Shown one piece after another: positions 25,101 to 34,036 of a DNA stretch of 42,159 bases. This DNA comes from Planctomycetota bacterium (GTDB lineage Bacteria; Planctomycetota; UBA8742; UBA2392): NCBI GenBank assembly GCA_020849795.1, contig JADZFR010000020.1:1-42159 (forward strand), given 5' to 3'. How positions within the stretch are numbered: the stretch's first letter is position 1; every line of letters begins with the position of its first letter. Position numbers and translations under genes: made by a program. A model generated the notes under the pieces. The model had not been told where the DNA came from. It saw nothing but the letters and a program-made list of their open reading frames with translations, and made no database searches.

Positions 25101-25710
25101 TGCGAAGCTGGCCCTTGACCTCGGCCAGCACGTCTTTCAGGCGGTCGAGGTTCTGGTCAACAATCACCAGCTTGGCCTGCGCGATCTCCTGCTGCTTGCG
25201 CATCTGGCCGATGCCGGCGGCTTCTTCAAAGACGACGCGGCGGTCTTCGGGCTTGCTTTGCAGCAGGGCGTCCATCTTGCCCTGTTCCATGATGCTGTAG
25301 GCGCTCATCGCGGCACCCGTGCCCTCGAACAACCCGCGCACGTCGCGCAGCTTGGCGGGCTCGCCGTTGATCAGGTAGAAACTGTCGCCGTTCTTTTCAA
25401 GGCGACGGGTGACCCGGACAATCTTGCTCGAAAACGGCAGCACCTTGTCGCTGTTGTCAAAGCTGATGCTGACTTCGGCGTAGCGGGCGGGTTTGCGCGT
25501 TGCGCTGCCCGAAAAAATCACGTCCGTGCTGCTTTTGGCACGCAGTGCCTTGCGCGACATTTCGCCCAGCACCCAGCGCGTGGCATCGACCACGTTGGAC
25601 TTGCCGCAGCCGTTGGGCCCGACGACACCCGTGATCGGGGCCGGGAACTCAAAGATCGTGTGCCGCCCAAACGACTTAAAGCCGTCCATTTCAAGGCTGA
25701 CGATGCGCAT
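22132..25710 (-). CDS. smc: Chromosome segregation ATPase SMC
   Basis: A 1192-residue structural-maintenance-of-chromosomes protein, the core ATPase of bacterial condensin. Walker A GPNGCGKSN (31-39), Q-loop region, two long coiled coils (~170-500 and ~670-1000), a hinge in the middle (about 510-660, containing the GFAAALERVLKDLGSAIVV block), the ABC signature RSGGERAMISVAMMFA and Walker B YAILDEVDAPLDEANVDRF. Length is canonical. The ATG at 25710 follows AGGTGG; 38 extra in-frame codons upstream are not SMC-like. The partners ScpA and ScpB are not in the window. Confidence 0.97.
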   Translation of the reverse strand: MRIVSLEMDGFKSFGRHTIFEFPAPITGVVGPNGCGKSNVVDATRWVLGEMSRKALRAKSSTDVIFSGSATRKPARYAEVSISFDNSDKVLPFSSKIVRVTRRLEKNGDSFYLINGEPAKLRDVRGLFEGTGAAMSAYSIMEQGKMDALLQSKPEDRRVVFEEAAGIGQMRKQQEIAQAKLVIVDQNLDRLKDVLAEVKGQLRKIKAQAGRALKYTELKERCRVIHEQLGLAEFARLDVQREELLQVIAAAGKREGAIQADLAKTRMDLEDAETNLADAEHEERRLAERIHKLELDIRAEQNKREQALARVDSLQQAIQRAKELSERVRQQVNGLKQRRESIQTETEQGRAEMAALSKRVSELAQAEQAARAETESMEAQLKEVRNQLLDAIGEANGSLNQRMTLDAELRGARRRLEALEARGTEAAREFEDVAIRANAANAAKYEQEEALVALKAELAELDAQLAPTASSANDLRQRKHALELKRGAKLERKAMLVSMAEQRPGLDDTARELLADPARCESFGILGVVADNVRIDLGFAAALERVLKDLGSAIVVDRLEQAHDLFDWLAGRGSSNITLIARDQFAAPRKAPQFPGGKGVIGPLLEEVKVNDGFAELLGALVSDVLLVADRSVARRLMKTGAGFRIVTPTGEMFTLPGAFALAGGETNTGLITQQSEIDRLTRDLAVLDTEVDETASKLADALTRQEQLAARGVELRAWIYDASMEAASRRVALESLNREHKRLAEEQDVLRREQALLQTQVEQNLARHSELTDQMARAEEAKARCEGELVRLNEDAAARRVTLAEARDALTDARVDEAARRTRLAQSEDSLKGIDSALARYAEELTRSAGEVETHAKESRGLEHAAGSSVEVQAELEREQAELNDRRSQGGGTLAARRAAVEQAREYAAELQEKLYTERESVQQARIDENTLFMKMDSVRRRLSELYNTDIDGLYRDYDAQRSMIDESACRQELGVVEDQLRKLGNVNMEAMDELKETEERNDFYSKQESDLLKAKRTLGDAIARIENETRRMFLTTFEAIRANFQRLFRRLFGGGSADIMLTNPEDPLNSGVEIIAKPPGKEALPIAMRSGGERAMISVAMMFAVYETNPAPYAILDEVDAPLDEANVDRFCSVIEDYAKVSQFIIITHHKKTMAACDTLYGVTMQEPGTSTKVSVDLRTADTAALVASA

Positions 25711-25885
25711 GGGCCACCTGCCAAAAGAGTCCGGGGCACCACCCCCGGCAATCTTTAGCGTATCGACGGGAGGGGCGGGTTTTCTTTGGGCAAAACCCCA
25801 CGATTGAAGGGCTTTCCGGGTCAAAGTTTACACCATCTTCACGGGTGTCAGGCGACCGTGGATACTGGGTGGACAAGTTGTGCGA

Positions 25886-27349
25886 TCAATCGCCCGGCTT
25901 CGCCTCAGTGATGCGGTCCAGGTCGATCTTGTGATGGTTGAAGCCAAGCTCGGCATTGATTGCGTACGATGCTTCGGCTTCGACTACAAAGGCCAGGACT
26001 TCGCGCGCACCCATGCCGCGGACCCACAAGTGGCGCAGGATTTCGCTGATATCGCTGGTGGGCAGCTCTTCGGTTTTTTCCTCGATCTGCTTGCCGTCTT
26101 TCCAGCGGCTCCAGGCAAGCCGCACCCGGCCCTTGTGGCCGTCCGGGCTTGGGTGATCTGCATCAGCCACGCCAAACAAACCAGATCGGCCGGGCTCCGC
26201 CCGCTGTAAAAGGCGACAACTTACGCGAAAGGGCAGCTGGTAAGCGTCAACGTTGGGCTTGTCCCGCGTGAACGGGTCCGTCGTCAGCGCCAAGCCGTCA
26301 ATCAGAAAGCGATGAGCCACCGGGCCATAGATCGCCACCCGGAACAGCGTGTCGTCGAAAACAATGATGATGCGATTCTTGGGCTTCAGCTCAACGCGAA
26401 GGTCTTCCACCCGCTCGTACACCTGCTGCAGCGAGATTTCACGCACACCCAGCGGCGTGATGATGATCTTGCCAGGCTCGTCTTCCACCTTGGCGGGCAG
26501 TCCAATCTCGGCCATCTGCCGCCGGATGTCGGCGACAACATCCGGGATCAGGTCAGACGACAACGTCCGAACGACCTCTTCTGCGGTTACCTTGCGCACC
26601 AGCGGCAGGATAATCTGGTCCGCCGACAGGTCGTCCGACAGCACGGTCTTCTGGATCGTCACGCCCTTGCGCAGCAGAAACCATGAGCCGTTCGCGGCTT
26701 CGCGGCGTTCGAGATTCTTGGCGTCTTGCCGCATGTCGTCGGTGATGTCCTCGGGCTCCATGCGGTTGATGTCAAAGGGCAGGTAGCCCTCTTTCAAAAT
26801 CGCGACTGTGCGTCCGGCGCTGTTCTTCAGCGGCGTGGTGTAGACGTACCCGCCGTGGATGTCGGTCGCGTTGCCCTTCAGCTCAATGGCCACCGGGATC
26901 ATGTCGCCGGGCCTGGCTCCTGCGGGTATGCCAATCGAGCGTATGCGCACCACCGCCAGGTGAGACTCGACCATCGACTCGCTGGTGGCGGTCTGGCTGT
27001 GCTCCCAGCCCAGCTTGATCGCTAGTTCGGCGGCCAGGTCTGCGGCCGCGCCGTGCAGCGCACCCGTGTCTCCGGTGCTGTTCAGGCGAAAGACCACGGT
27101 CTCGCACGTGAACTGGCGATTCACCAGCTCGACTGCGGTCGGGTCGAAGTAGTTCAGCAGGCCGACACGCAGGCCTTCAAAGCGTCGAATAAACTGCTGG
27201 GCGGTCTTTTCGTTGTGCGGGATGTTGCTTGGGTCTTTGAAGCCGCCTTCGCCCGTGTCGCCGCCGTCGTTCGATGCGCCGTTGTTCGCCGGTGGCGTGC
27301 TGCATGCCGCCAGCAGTAACAGCAGTGCTAACAGTTGGACTGCTTTCAT
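25886..27349 (-). CDS. FlgI-like (flagellar P-ring related) lipoprotein
   Basis: A 487-residue lipoprotein: MKAVQLLALLLLLAACS gives Cys16 as the lipidation site. Residues ~65-190 follow the FlgI pattern: LVNRQFTCETVVFRLNSTGD (compare the FlgI start with GLNGTGD), then VRIRSIGIPAGARPGDMIPV and GGYVYTTPLKNSAGRTVAIL, which match the FlgI ARPGQ and GGTLLxTPLKGxDGxVYA blocks. The rest also keeps strand-rich order to the C-terminus, but it is longer than FlgI (~365) and is lipidated, while FlgI is a soluble periplasmic ring protein. No other flagellar gene is in the window. It follows the NrdD-like gene by 61 bp. It may form a ring-like periplasmic structure unrelated to motility. Confidence 0.68.
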   Translation of the reverse strand: MKAVQLLALLLLLAACSTPPANNGASNDGGDTGEGGFKDPSNIPHNEKTAQQFIRRFEGLRVGLLNYFDPTAVELVNRQFTCETVVFRLNSTGDTGALHGAAADLAAELAIKLGWEHSQTATSESMVESHLAVVRIRSIGIPAGARPGDMIPVAIELKGNATDIHGGYVYTTPLKNSAGRTVAILKEGYLPFDINRMEPEDITDDMRQDAKNLERREAANGSWFLLRKGVTIQKTVLSDDLSADQIILPLVRKVTAEEVVRTLSSDLIPDVVADIRRQMAEIGLPAKVEDEPGKIIITPLGVREISLQQVYERVEDLRVELKPKNRIIIVFDDTLFRVAIYGPVAHRFLIDGLALTTDPFTRDKPNVDAYQLPFRVSCRLLQRAEPGRSGLFGVADADHPSPDGHKGRVRLAWSRWKDGKQIEEKTEELPTSDISEILRHLWVRGMGAREVLAFVVEAEASYAINAELGFNHHKIDLDRITEAKPGD

Positions 27350-27410
27350 CTCAACTCGCCAGGGGCCTGAGCAGGGAGCCCGAGTATAGCCTGCTTGCGC
27401 GCGCCGTAAC

Positions 27411-29546
27411 CTACCCGAACAGCGACTTCTGGCCCGGCGGTAATGCCCAGGCGGTGCTGCCGCAGACCGGGCAGGCGTCACGGTGGGCCGGGAAAGCGTT
27501 GCCGCAATCGCGACACGTGCGGCTGCGAATACTGACGGCAAAGCGCGCCGGGCGCGGGCCGCGCTCTGACAGGCATTCGCGCAGCACACGGGTGACGTCC
27601 TGCGCCGTAAGTGATTCCTCGGCGACCACTTCGGCGTCGCGGCCCAGCAGCGCATGCAGAGCGCCCTCGGCATCCAGGCGCTGGGCCAGTGCGCGCGCAG
27701 GGTCGCCGCCCGCGCCCGGCTGGTAAGCGCCTTCGCGTGACAGCGCCACGCGCAACGGTGACTCGGGGTTTGTGCGTTGCAGCAACGCAGCATCTTGCGA
27801 CGCCATGCGCGCGCATGCCGCTTCACCGGCCTGCCCGCAAAGCCGGCCGGTCAGCCCCTCGCGCGCCGCGAGTTCACGAAACTTGAAGGCCGCATAGCTG
27901 AGCAGTTGCTGCGCCACGCGCTGTACCTGTGGCTCGGATTCGCCGGCGGCGCCGGAAAGCTTCACAGCGGCAGGCCACAAGCCCACGGGTGCAACCCCGA
28001 CTTCGCGCGAGCCCCCCACCAGTGCGCGGAACATGCGCGCCGATGCGGGCGCGGGCTCAGACAAGTCGCGCATCGCCACGCGCTCCAGGTAACGCACGCG
28101 CAACGCCAGCCCCTTGGCGGCCACGGCCAGCGCCGCGTCCAGTCGCTCCAGCACGACGTCCATGGTTGTCGCGTCCAGGGCGTTTCGCATCATGTTCATC
28201 GCAACGCGCGCCAGCAGAATTTCGTGGGGCGGACCCGCCGTGTCGTCAAACAGCCCGCCGCCGCCGCCGGTTGCCGGCTCACGCAGCCGAAACACCGGTA
28301 CGCCGCAGTACGCGGCGGCAGATGCGGCGCGCTCTATCAATGTCCGGCGTGCGGGGTCGGCGAACGCGCCCGCGCTTACGGTCAACTCCAGCGCGACCTG
28401 GCGGCGCAGGGCGCCTTCACTGCCGGCGAGCGCGTCAATCAACGTACGCGTCACAATGTCGCGCGCCGATGTGCCCGGCGGCCCGCACTCGATCACCAGC
28501 CCCTGTGGCGCCAGGGCTGCCAGCAGGCGCACACCATCCTGGATCTGGCCGCGGTCCAGCGCCTCGGCATTTTCGGCCACCTGGCCCGCCAATGCGCGGT
28601 CGAAACCTTTCAGCGTCACCGGCCCGGCGGTGAAGGCCGCGGCGTCGCGCAGCATCGCGGCAATCCGCGCGAACGCCGCGCTCAGGCCGGCCGCAGACTC
28701 TGGCGCCATGCGCTGCATGCCAAAACCGGCGCCGCCACGCAGCAGCGCCGACACGTCAAGCCGCGTTGCAATGACAGCCGCCGGCGCGTGCAGCGCTTCA
28801 AAATGCAGGCTGCCATCTTCGTGGGCATCGCGCGCGGGCCCGCCCATGATGTTCTGCAGCGTGTACGCCTCAAGCACGCGGCGGCCTGCGCGCTCGGCCA
28901 GTTCGGCCTGGCCGGCCGCCGGCTGGGCGTCGGTTTCGTCGCCGGGGAACATCCATTGCTCAAGGTCGTAGCGCGGCACGGAAATGATGCTGGGCTCGCT
29001 GATCAGCCCGCGCGAGAGCAGCTCGGCGTCGGCGAGTTCGCGGATCAGGCCCGTGGTCACGCGCGCGACATCCAGCGCCAGCACTCGCTTCTCGACGGCT
29101 TCGGCCACGGCGCCGGCCTGCACCGAGTCCAGGCCATTCTCGCGCATCAGCGCCGCCGTGATGCGTATGCGGTTCCAGCCGCCGGTGCCCTGGCTGGACT
29201 GCGACACGCGGGGGCCGCCCGTATCGGCGCCTGCGACTTCAAGCTGTTCGATTTCGCGGCGCATGGTGCGGCCCGAGATGAAGGCCTGTGCGACGATGGA
29301 AAGGTCCGGCGAACTGAGCAGGGCCTTTTCAATTGTGTCGTCCACATCGTCGGCGGTCGGCGGCGTGGGACGCTCACCGTGCAGGCTGTCCAGAAAGTAG
29401 ACCACCATGTCGGCCAGCTTGTCGGCGACCCACTCGTCTTTGCTGCCTGACGAGCGCACAGCGGCAAGGATCGCGCGAACGACACGCGAGCGCCGGAAGG
29501 GCACAACTTCCCCGTTGCGATTGATCAGCCGTGTCACGCGCGACAT
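27411..29546 (-). CDS. NrdD-like protein lacking the glycyl-radical site
   Basis: A 711-residue relative of anaerobic ribonucleotide reductase (NrdD). Residues ~1-95 are an ATP-cone (VTRLINRNGEVVPFRRSRVVRAIL through FISGRTMRREIE). The middle keeps the NrdD trace (LHFEALHAP, LLRGGAGFG, GPVTLKGFDRAL) but with few cysteines. The C-terminus has the zinc ribbon CRDCG...CPVCGS and then stops 14 residues later, before the position of the radical glycine (normally in an RVxGYL motif). It cannot therefore carry a glycyl radical in its own chain, and no nrdG activase gene is near. Interestingly the retained modules, ATP-cone and zinc ribbon, are those of the repressor NrdR. ATG at 29546 is chosen because similarity starts there. 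Role: degenerate enzyme, nucleotide sensor, or scaffold; not decidable. Confidence 0.72.
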   Translation of the reverse strand: MSRVTRLINRNGEVVPFRRSRVVRAILAAVRSSGSKDEWVADKLADMVVYFLDSLHGERPTPPTADDVDDTIEKALLSSPDLSIVAQAFISGRTMRREIEQLEVAGADTGGPRVSQSSQGTGGWNRIRITAALMRENGLDSVQAGAVAEAVEKRVLALDVARVTTGLIRELADAELLSRGLISEPSIISVPRYDLEQWMFPGDETDAQPAAGQAELAERAGRRVLEAYTLQNIMGGPARDAHEDGSLHFEALHAPAAVIATRLDVSALLRGGAGFGMQRMAPESAAGLSAAFARIAAMLRDAAAFTAGPVTLKGFDRALAGQVAENAEALDRGQIQDGVRLLAALAPQGLVIECGPPGTSARDIVTRTLIDALAGSEGALRRQVALELTVSAGAFADPARRTLIERAASAAAYCGVPVFRLREPATGGGGGLFDDTAGPPHEILLARVAMNMMRNALDATTMDVVLERLDAALAVAAKGLALRVRYLERVAMRDLSEPAPASARMFRALVGGSREVGVAPVGLWPAAVKLSGAAGESEPQVQRVAQQLLSYAAFKFRELAAREGLTGRLCGQAGEAACARMASQDAALLQRTNPESPLRVALSREGAYQPGAGGDPARALAQRLDAEGALHALLGRDAEVVAEESLTAQDVTRVLRECLSERGPRPARFAVSIRSRTCRDCGNAFPAHRDACPVCGSTAWALPPGQKSLFG

Positions 29547-29608
29547 GGCGGAAAGGTTTACCAAGCGCAGCGACAATGCAAGGGGCAACGCTTCAACAAA
29601 GGGCTGAC

Positions 29609-29708
29609 AGGCAAGAGGCAATGAGCAAGGACCAATGCCCAGTAGTGAGTTGTGCCCCGCCTCGAACCTCCAAAGGCCTGCCTGCTGCCTGCTGCCCGCT
29701 GCCCGCTG
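29609..29708. repeat. Heptamer tandem repeats as facing arms, array A
   Basis: Left arm 29609-29636: four 7-mers (AGGCAAG, AGGCAAT, GAGCAAG, GACCAAT). Right arm 29681-29708: CCTGCTG twice then CCCGCTG twice. The reverse complement of the right arm resembles the left arm, so the pair could form an imperfect cruciform. It lies in the 181-bp space between the NrdD-like gene and the rhomboid gene. Confidence 0.65.
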
Positions 29709-29715
29709 ATCCTGT

Positions 29716-29721
29716 TATTCT
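29716..29721 (+). promoter_or_regulatory. -10-like box directly before the rhomboid gene
   Basis: TATTCT ends 6 nt before the ATG, with no SD in the gap, so the transcript could start at the initiation codon. Confidence 0.35.
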
Positions 29722-29727
29722 GTCGGC

Positions 29728-30432
29728 ATGTTTCCGTTGAAAACGACAGAGCGCGTCAACTCATGGCCGATTGTCACGTGGCTGTTGATCGCGCTGAACA
29801 TCTTCGCGTTCACCCAGCAGTTGCTGGTGACCGATGCGAACCAGTTTTTCTACGAGTACGGCCTGGTACCGTCGAACTACCCCCACCTGTTCAGCGCACG
29901 GGCCGGCAACGACCTGTCCAGCGTCGAAAAGGTTCTGCCCTTCCTGACCTGCATGTTCCTGCACGGCGGCCTGTGGCATCTGCTGGGCAACATGCTTTCG
30001 CTGTTCGTGTTCGGCCCGAACGTGGAAGACCGCTTCGGGCGCTTCCGGTTCTTCGTGATCTACCTGGCCTGCGGGTTGGCCGCGAGCATCACGCAGATCG
30101 CGTTTTCCGGCGGCAGCGACATCCCGGTCGTCGGCGCCAGCGGGGCGATTGCTGGCGTGATGGGCGGATTCTTTGTGCTGTTCCCGAAGGCACGGGTGAT
30201 CAGCGTGGTCCCGATTATCGTGATCCCGGTAATTGTGCGCGTGCCGGCGTTCTTTTACCTGCTGTTCTGGATCGGCATGAACGTGATCAATGCCCTGACC
30301 GAGATCCAGCTCAGCCCGCAGGGCGCCGAAAGCTCGGGCGTGGCGTGGTGGGCGCACATCGGCGGGTTCGTGATCGGCATGGTGTATGCCGTGACGCTGG
30401 CGCGAAAGCCGGAAGAAGAGAAGAAGGAGTAG
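29728..30432 (+). CDS. Rhomboid-family intramembrane serine protease
   Basis: A 234-residue polytopic membrane protein with at least six hydrophobic segments. The active-site pair is visible: Ser138 in GASGAIAGVMGG and His210 in AHIGGFVIGM. FLHGGLWHLLGNM, the conserved His-x-x-x-Asn helix, is at 78-90. It cleaves single-pass membrane proteins inside the bilayer; substrates are unknown. It stands alone, with repeat arrays on both sides. Confidence 0.92.
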   Translation: MFPLKTTERVNSWPIVTWLLIALNIFAFTQQLLVTDANQFFYEYGLVPSNYPHLFSARAGNDLSSVEKVLPFLTCMFLHGGLWHLLGNMLSLFVFGPNVEDRFGRFRFFVIYLACGLAASITQIAFSGGSDIPVVGASGAIAGVMGGFFVLFPKARVISVVPIIVIPVIVRVPAFFYLLFWIGMNVINALTEIQLSPQGAESSGVAWWAHIGGFVIGMVYAVTLARKPEEEKKE

Positions 30433-30444
30433 GTCGGCGCTCAT

Positions 30445-30540
30445 GAGTTCTGAGTTCCGGGTTCCAGACTTGGTGTGGGACGTCAGGAGTGGCGCACGAC
30501 GGGGTTCAACTCAGAACTTAGAACCCGGAACGCAGAACCC
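30445..30540. repeat. Heptamer tandem repeats as facing arms, array B
   Basis: Left arm: GAGTTCT, GAGTTCC, GGGTTCC (30445-30465). Right arm: CTCAGAA, CTTAGAA, CCCGGAA, CGCAGAA (30510-30537). The right arm is the reverse complement type of the left, so both can pair. It fills the gap between the rhomboid and HAD genes and ends 5 nt before the HAD start codon. Confidence 0.75.
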
Positions 30541-30545
30541 AAGTT

Positions 30546-31235
30546 ATGTCCTACCCGTGGTCCACAACCCCGCCCGAAGCCATCGTCTTTGACATGGATG
30601 GCACGCTGCTCAACAGCGGCGATTTTGGCGTGCTTGCCATCACCCGCGCCTTTGAAGCGCTGATCGCGGCGGGCCGCCTGCCGGGCCTCGACGCGCCGCC
30701 CGCCACGCAACTGATTCGCGACCAGATCGGAAAGCCGCCCGCCGTCTTCTACGCCGAACTGCTGCCCGAATCCCTCAAGCACGCCGCCCACGATTTGCAC
30801 ATTGAATCCACCGTCCACGAGCGCGAGTTTCTGACCAAGGGCATGGGGCACCTGTTCGAAGGCGCGCTGGATGTGCTGGATGCGCTCAAGCAAACCGGCC
30901 TGAAACTGGCCCTGGTCAGCAATTGCAGCCAGCCATACATGGATTGCGTGGTGGACGTGTTCGGACTTGACCGCTGGCTGGACCACCGTGACTGCGTGGG
31001 TGACAAATCGATCCCGGGCCGCAACAAATCGGCACTGGTGGGCAAAGCGCTGCAGGCCATGAACGTGCAACGGGGCGTGATGGTCGGCGACAGGGTTCAC
31101 GACGCCGAAGCCGCGCTGGCCAATGGGCTGTGGTTCATCGGCTGTACGTACGGATACGGCCAGGCCCACGAGTTCGAAACCGCCCACGCGCTGATTGACG
31201 ACATTCGGGCGTTGCCAGCGTTGCTGGATGAATGA
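30546..31235 (+). CDS. HAD-superfamily hydrolase (phosphoglycolate phosphatase-like)
   Basis: A 229-residue soluble phosphatase. Motif I is VFDMDGTLLN (Asp16 nucleophile, Asp18), the helical cap follows (about 25-100), motif II is LALVSNCS, motif III Lys near KSALVGKALQ, motif IV GVMVGDRVHDAEAA. This is the Gph/beta-phosphoglucomutase subtype (cap C1). Substrate unknown. No SD in the AACCCAAGTT that precedes the ATG. Confidence 0.88.
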   Translation: MSYPWSTTPPEAIVFDMDGTLLNSGDFGVLAITRAFEALIAAGRLPGLDAPPATQLIRDQIGKPPAVFYAELLPESLKHAAHDLHIESTVHEREFLTKGMGHLFEGALDVLDALKQTGLKLALVSNCSQPYMDCVVDVFGLDRWLDHRDCVGDKSIPGRNKSALVGKALQAMNVQRGVMVGDRVHDAEAALANGLWFIGCTYGYGQAHEFETAHALIDDIRALPALLDE

Positions 31236-31239
31236 CCTA

Positions 31240-31455
31240 TCATTTGCGACGGGGCATGATGCGATCGAGAATGTCGTTCCAGGATAAGAAGACGTTGATC
31301 AGCACCAACACACCGGTAATCGCCCAAAGCCACAACCAGAGTCTTCCGAAGGCAAGCGCGATACTACAGATCGCAACCAACACCGCACAGACCAGCCAGC
31401 GCACCCACCACGCGGACTGTGCCCATCCCAAAAAACTGTCGGCTTCCCAGCGCAT
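31240..31455 (-). CDS. Small two-helix membrane protein
   Basis: A 71-residue protein with two adjacent hydrophobic segments (WLVCAVLVAICSIALAFG and LWLWLWAITGVLVLINVFL) and a basic C-terminus (MPRRK). I know no family. Its ATG directly abuts the yjbQ stop (TGA then ATG), so it is translationally coupled to yjbQ. Role unknown. Confidence 0.6.
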   Translation of the reverse strand: MRWEADSFLGWAQSAWWVRWLVCAVLVAICSIALAFGRLWLWLWAITGVLVLINVFLSWNDILDRIMPRRK

Positions 31456-31929
31456 TCAGGCCCCCATGACTTTGATGATTACGCGCTTGCGGCGCTGGCC
31501 GTCAAACTCGGCGTAGTAGACCTGCTGCCAGGTGCCCAGGTCCAGCCGGCCATCGGTGATCGGCACGATTACCTGGTGGTGCACCAGAATGCTCTTCAGG
31601 TGGCTGTCGCCGTTGTCTTCGCCGGTGCGGTGGTGCTGGTACTCGTGACGCACGGCGTGCACGGGGCCTTCTTCGCCGGGTTTGGGCCACTTGATCTGCG
31701 GGTAGGCGCCGCAGGGTGTCAGGCTTTCGAGCCACCGGTCAATGTCGTCCAGCAAACCGTTCTCGGCGTCGTTGACCCACACGCCCGCGGTGATGTGCAT
31801 GGCTGAAACCAGCGCCATGCCTTCACGCACGCCCGACTGCTGTACGACTTCTTCGACTTTGTCGGTGATGCGGATGTACTCGCGCTTGCTCTTGGTGTTG
31901 AAGTACAGGTATTCGGTATAGGTCTTCAT
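31456..31929 (-). CDS. yjbQ: YjbQ/UPF0047 family protein (thiamine-phosphate synthase-like)
   Basis: A 157-residue member of UPF0047. Conserved features: [31 protein letters not shown], the [19 protein letters not shown] block (metal/phosphate-binding His, Glu, Asp) and [23 protein letters not shown] at the end. The E. coli homologue shows weak thiamine-phosphate synthase activity, but its physiological role is unclear. Length is normal. It is divergent from the Rrf2 regulator and coupled to a small membrane protein downstream. Confidence 0.9.
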   Translation of the reverse strand: MKTYTEYLYFNTKSKREYIRITDKVEEVVQQSGVREGMALVSAMHITAGVWVNDAENGLLDDIDRWLESLTPCGAYPQIKWPKPGEEGPVHAVRHEYQHHRTGEDNGDSHLKSILVHHQVIVPITDGRLDLGTWQQVYYAEFDGQRRKRVIIKVMGA

Positions 31930-32018
31930 GCGTGCCCTTGCGCGGTTTCCGCCATTGGAAAGCCCCGGGATGCGCGGCGCAATTCCAATCGTTAGTTCTG
32001 TGCGTGCCGTTGTTCAGC

Positions 32019-32047
32019 TTGACACGAGTCTCTTACACGGTTGTAGT
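32019..32047 (+). promoter_or_regulatory. Predicted promoter for the Rrf2 gene
   Basis: TTGACA (32019-32024, perfect -35), 17-nt spacer, TGTAGT (32042-32047, 4 of 6). The start codon is 33 nt downstream, with an AGGGGAT SD. Confidence 0.6.
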
Positions 32048-32079
32048 AGAGGGCTGAAGCCTGTCCCCAAGGGGATCGC

Positions 32080-32520
32080 GTGATTTTCAGCAGAAAAAGT
32101 GACTACGGTTTGCGCGCCCTGATGTACCTGGTTGACCGCCGCGCGCGCGGCCCCGTGACGTTGCACGAAATCGCCGAAAAGCTGATGATTCCCAAGGCGT
32201 TTCTGTCCAAGATCCTGCAGCAGCTTGCCAAAAAGGGTGTCGTGCGCAGCCTCAAGGGTCCCAGCGGCGGGTTTGTGCTGGCTGTCGATCCCGCCGAAGT
32301 GACTCTGCTGGAAGTGCTTACAGAGATTGACGGCCCCACCCGCGTGTTCGAGTGCTTTGCCACCGAGTCCGACTGCAACCTGTATGGCGACTGCATGATT
32401 CGTGACGTTTTCGGCGAAGTGGAAGAACAGATCAGCAAGGTGCTTGCTCGCTACACGCTTGCCAACTTCCGCCTGCGCGAAAGCCTGCCCGCCACAACCA
32501 GTGGCGAACCCCGCGCTTGA
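32080..32520 (+). CDS. Rrf2-family Fe-S transcriptional regulator
   Basis: A 146-residue regulator of the IscR/NsrR/RsrR group. The winged helix-turn-helix is at ~1-75 (SDYGLRALMYLVDR, then AEKLMIPKAFLSKILQQLAKKGVV, GPSGGF wing). Three cysteines, Cys92, Cys99 and Cys105 (ECFATESDCNLYGDC), match the cluster-binding spacing, so it probably senses nitric oxide, oxidants or Fe-S status. The GTG at 32080 with a nearby AGGGGAT SD is the start. It is followed by glutamate dehydrogenase but 121 nt away, with a separate SD. Confidence 0.92.
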   Translation: MIFSRKSDYGLRALMYLVDRRARGPVTLHEIAEKLMIPKAFLSKILQQLAKKGVVRSLKGPSGGFVLAVDPAEVTLLEVLTEIDGPTRVFECFATESDCNLYGDCMIRDVFGEVEEQISKVLARYTLANFRLRESLPATTSGEPRA

Positions 32521-32641
32521 AAACCGCCCTTTGCAGCATCAACCCGGAAAAGGCATAGTCCGCGCCGTCGGCGTTTCACGTCCAGTTCAACACTCAAACA
32601 GCCGACAATGTTGTGCAACGAGCTCGACTCAGGATGGCCGT

Positions 32642-33916
<1,275 letters not shown>

Positions 33917-34035
33917 TTGTCGGTTGTCAGTTGTCGGCTATCGGTTGTCGCAAGAAAAGAAAACCGGAAAGGCTCGCGCCTTTCCGGTTTTGCCTTTGCA
34001 GCTAACTGACAACTGACCACCGACAACTGACAACT
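33917..34035. repeat. Heptamer tandem repeats with terminator core, array C
   Basis: The left arm from 33916 reads GTTGTCG, GTTGTCA, GTTGTCG, GCTATCG, GTTGTCG. The right arm (about 34003-34035) is its complement type (CAACTGA, CCGACAACTGACAAC). 33923-33937 and 34019-34033 are a perfect 15-bp inverted pair. The core holds a separate terminator (33960-33989). The array fills the space between converging genes. Confidence 0.8.
33960..33989. terminator. Bidirectional terminator in array C
   Basis: AAACCGGAAAGG (33960-33971), loop CTCGCG, CCTTTCCGGTTT (33978-33989): 12-bp perfect stem bordered by A and T runs, between gdhA (plus) and the SPFH gene (minus). Confidence 0.9.
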
Positions 34036-34036
34036 G

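Noticed and set aside
27777..29450. 557-codon open frame on the plus strand
   Set aside because: Antisense to the NrdD-like gene; Arg/His/Ala/Gly-rich composition and no family features.
33917..34035. CRISPR or IS terminal repeats
   Set aside because: 7-bp periodicity with degenerate units and no transposase or spacers; treated as a heptamer array with terminator.
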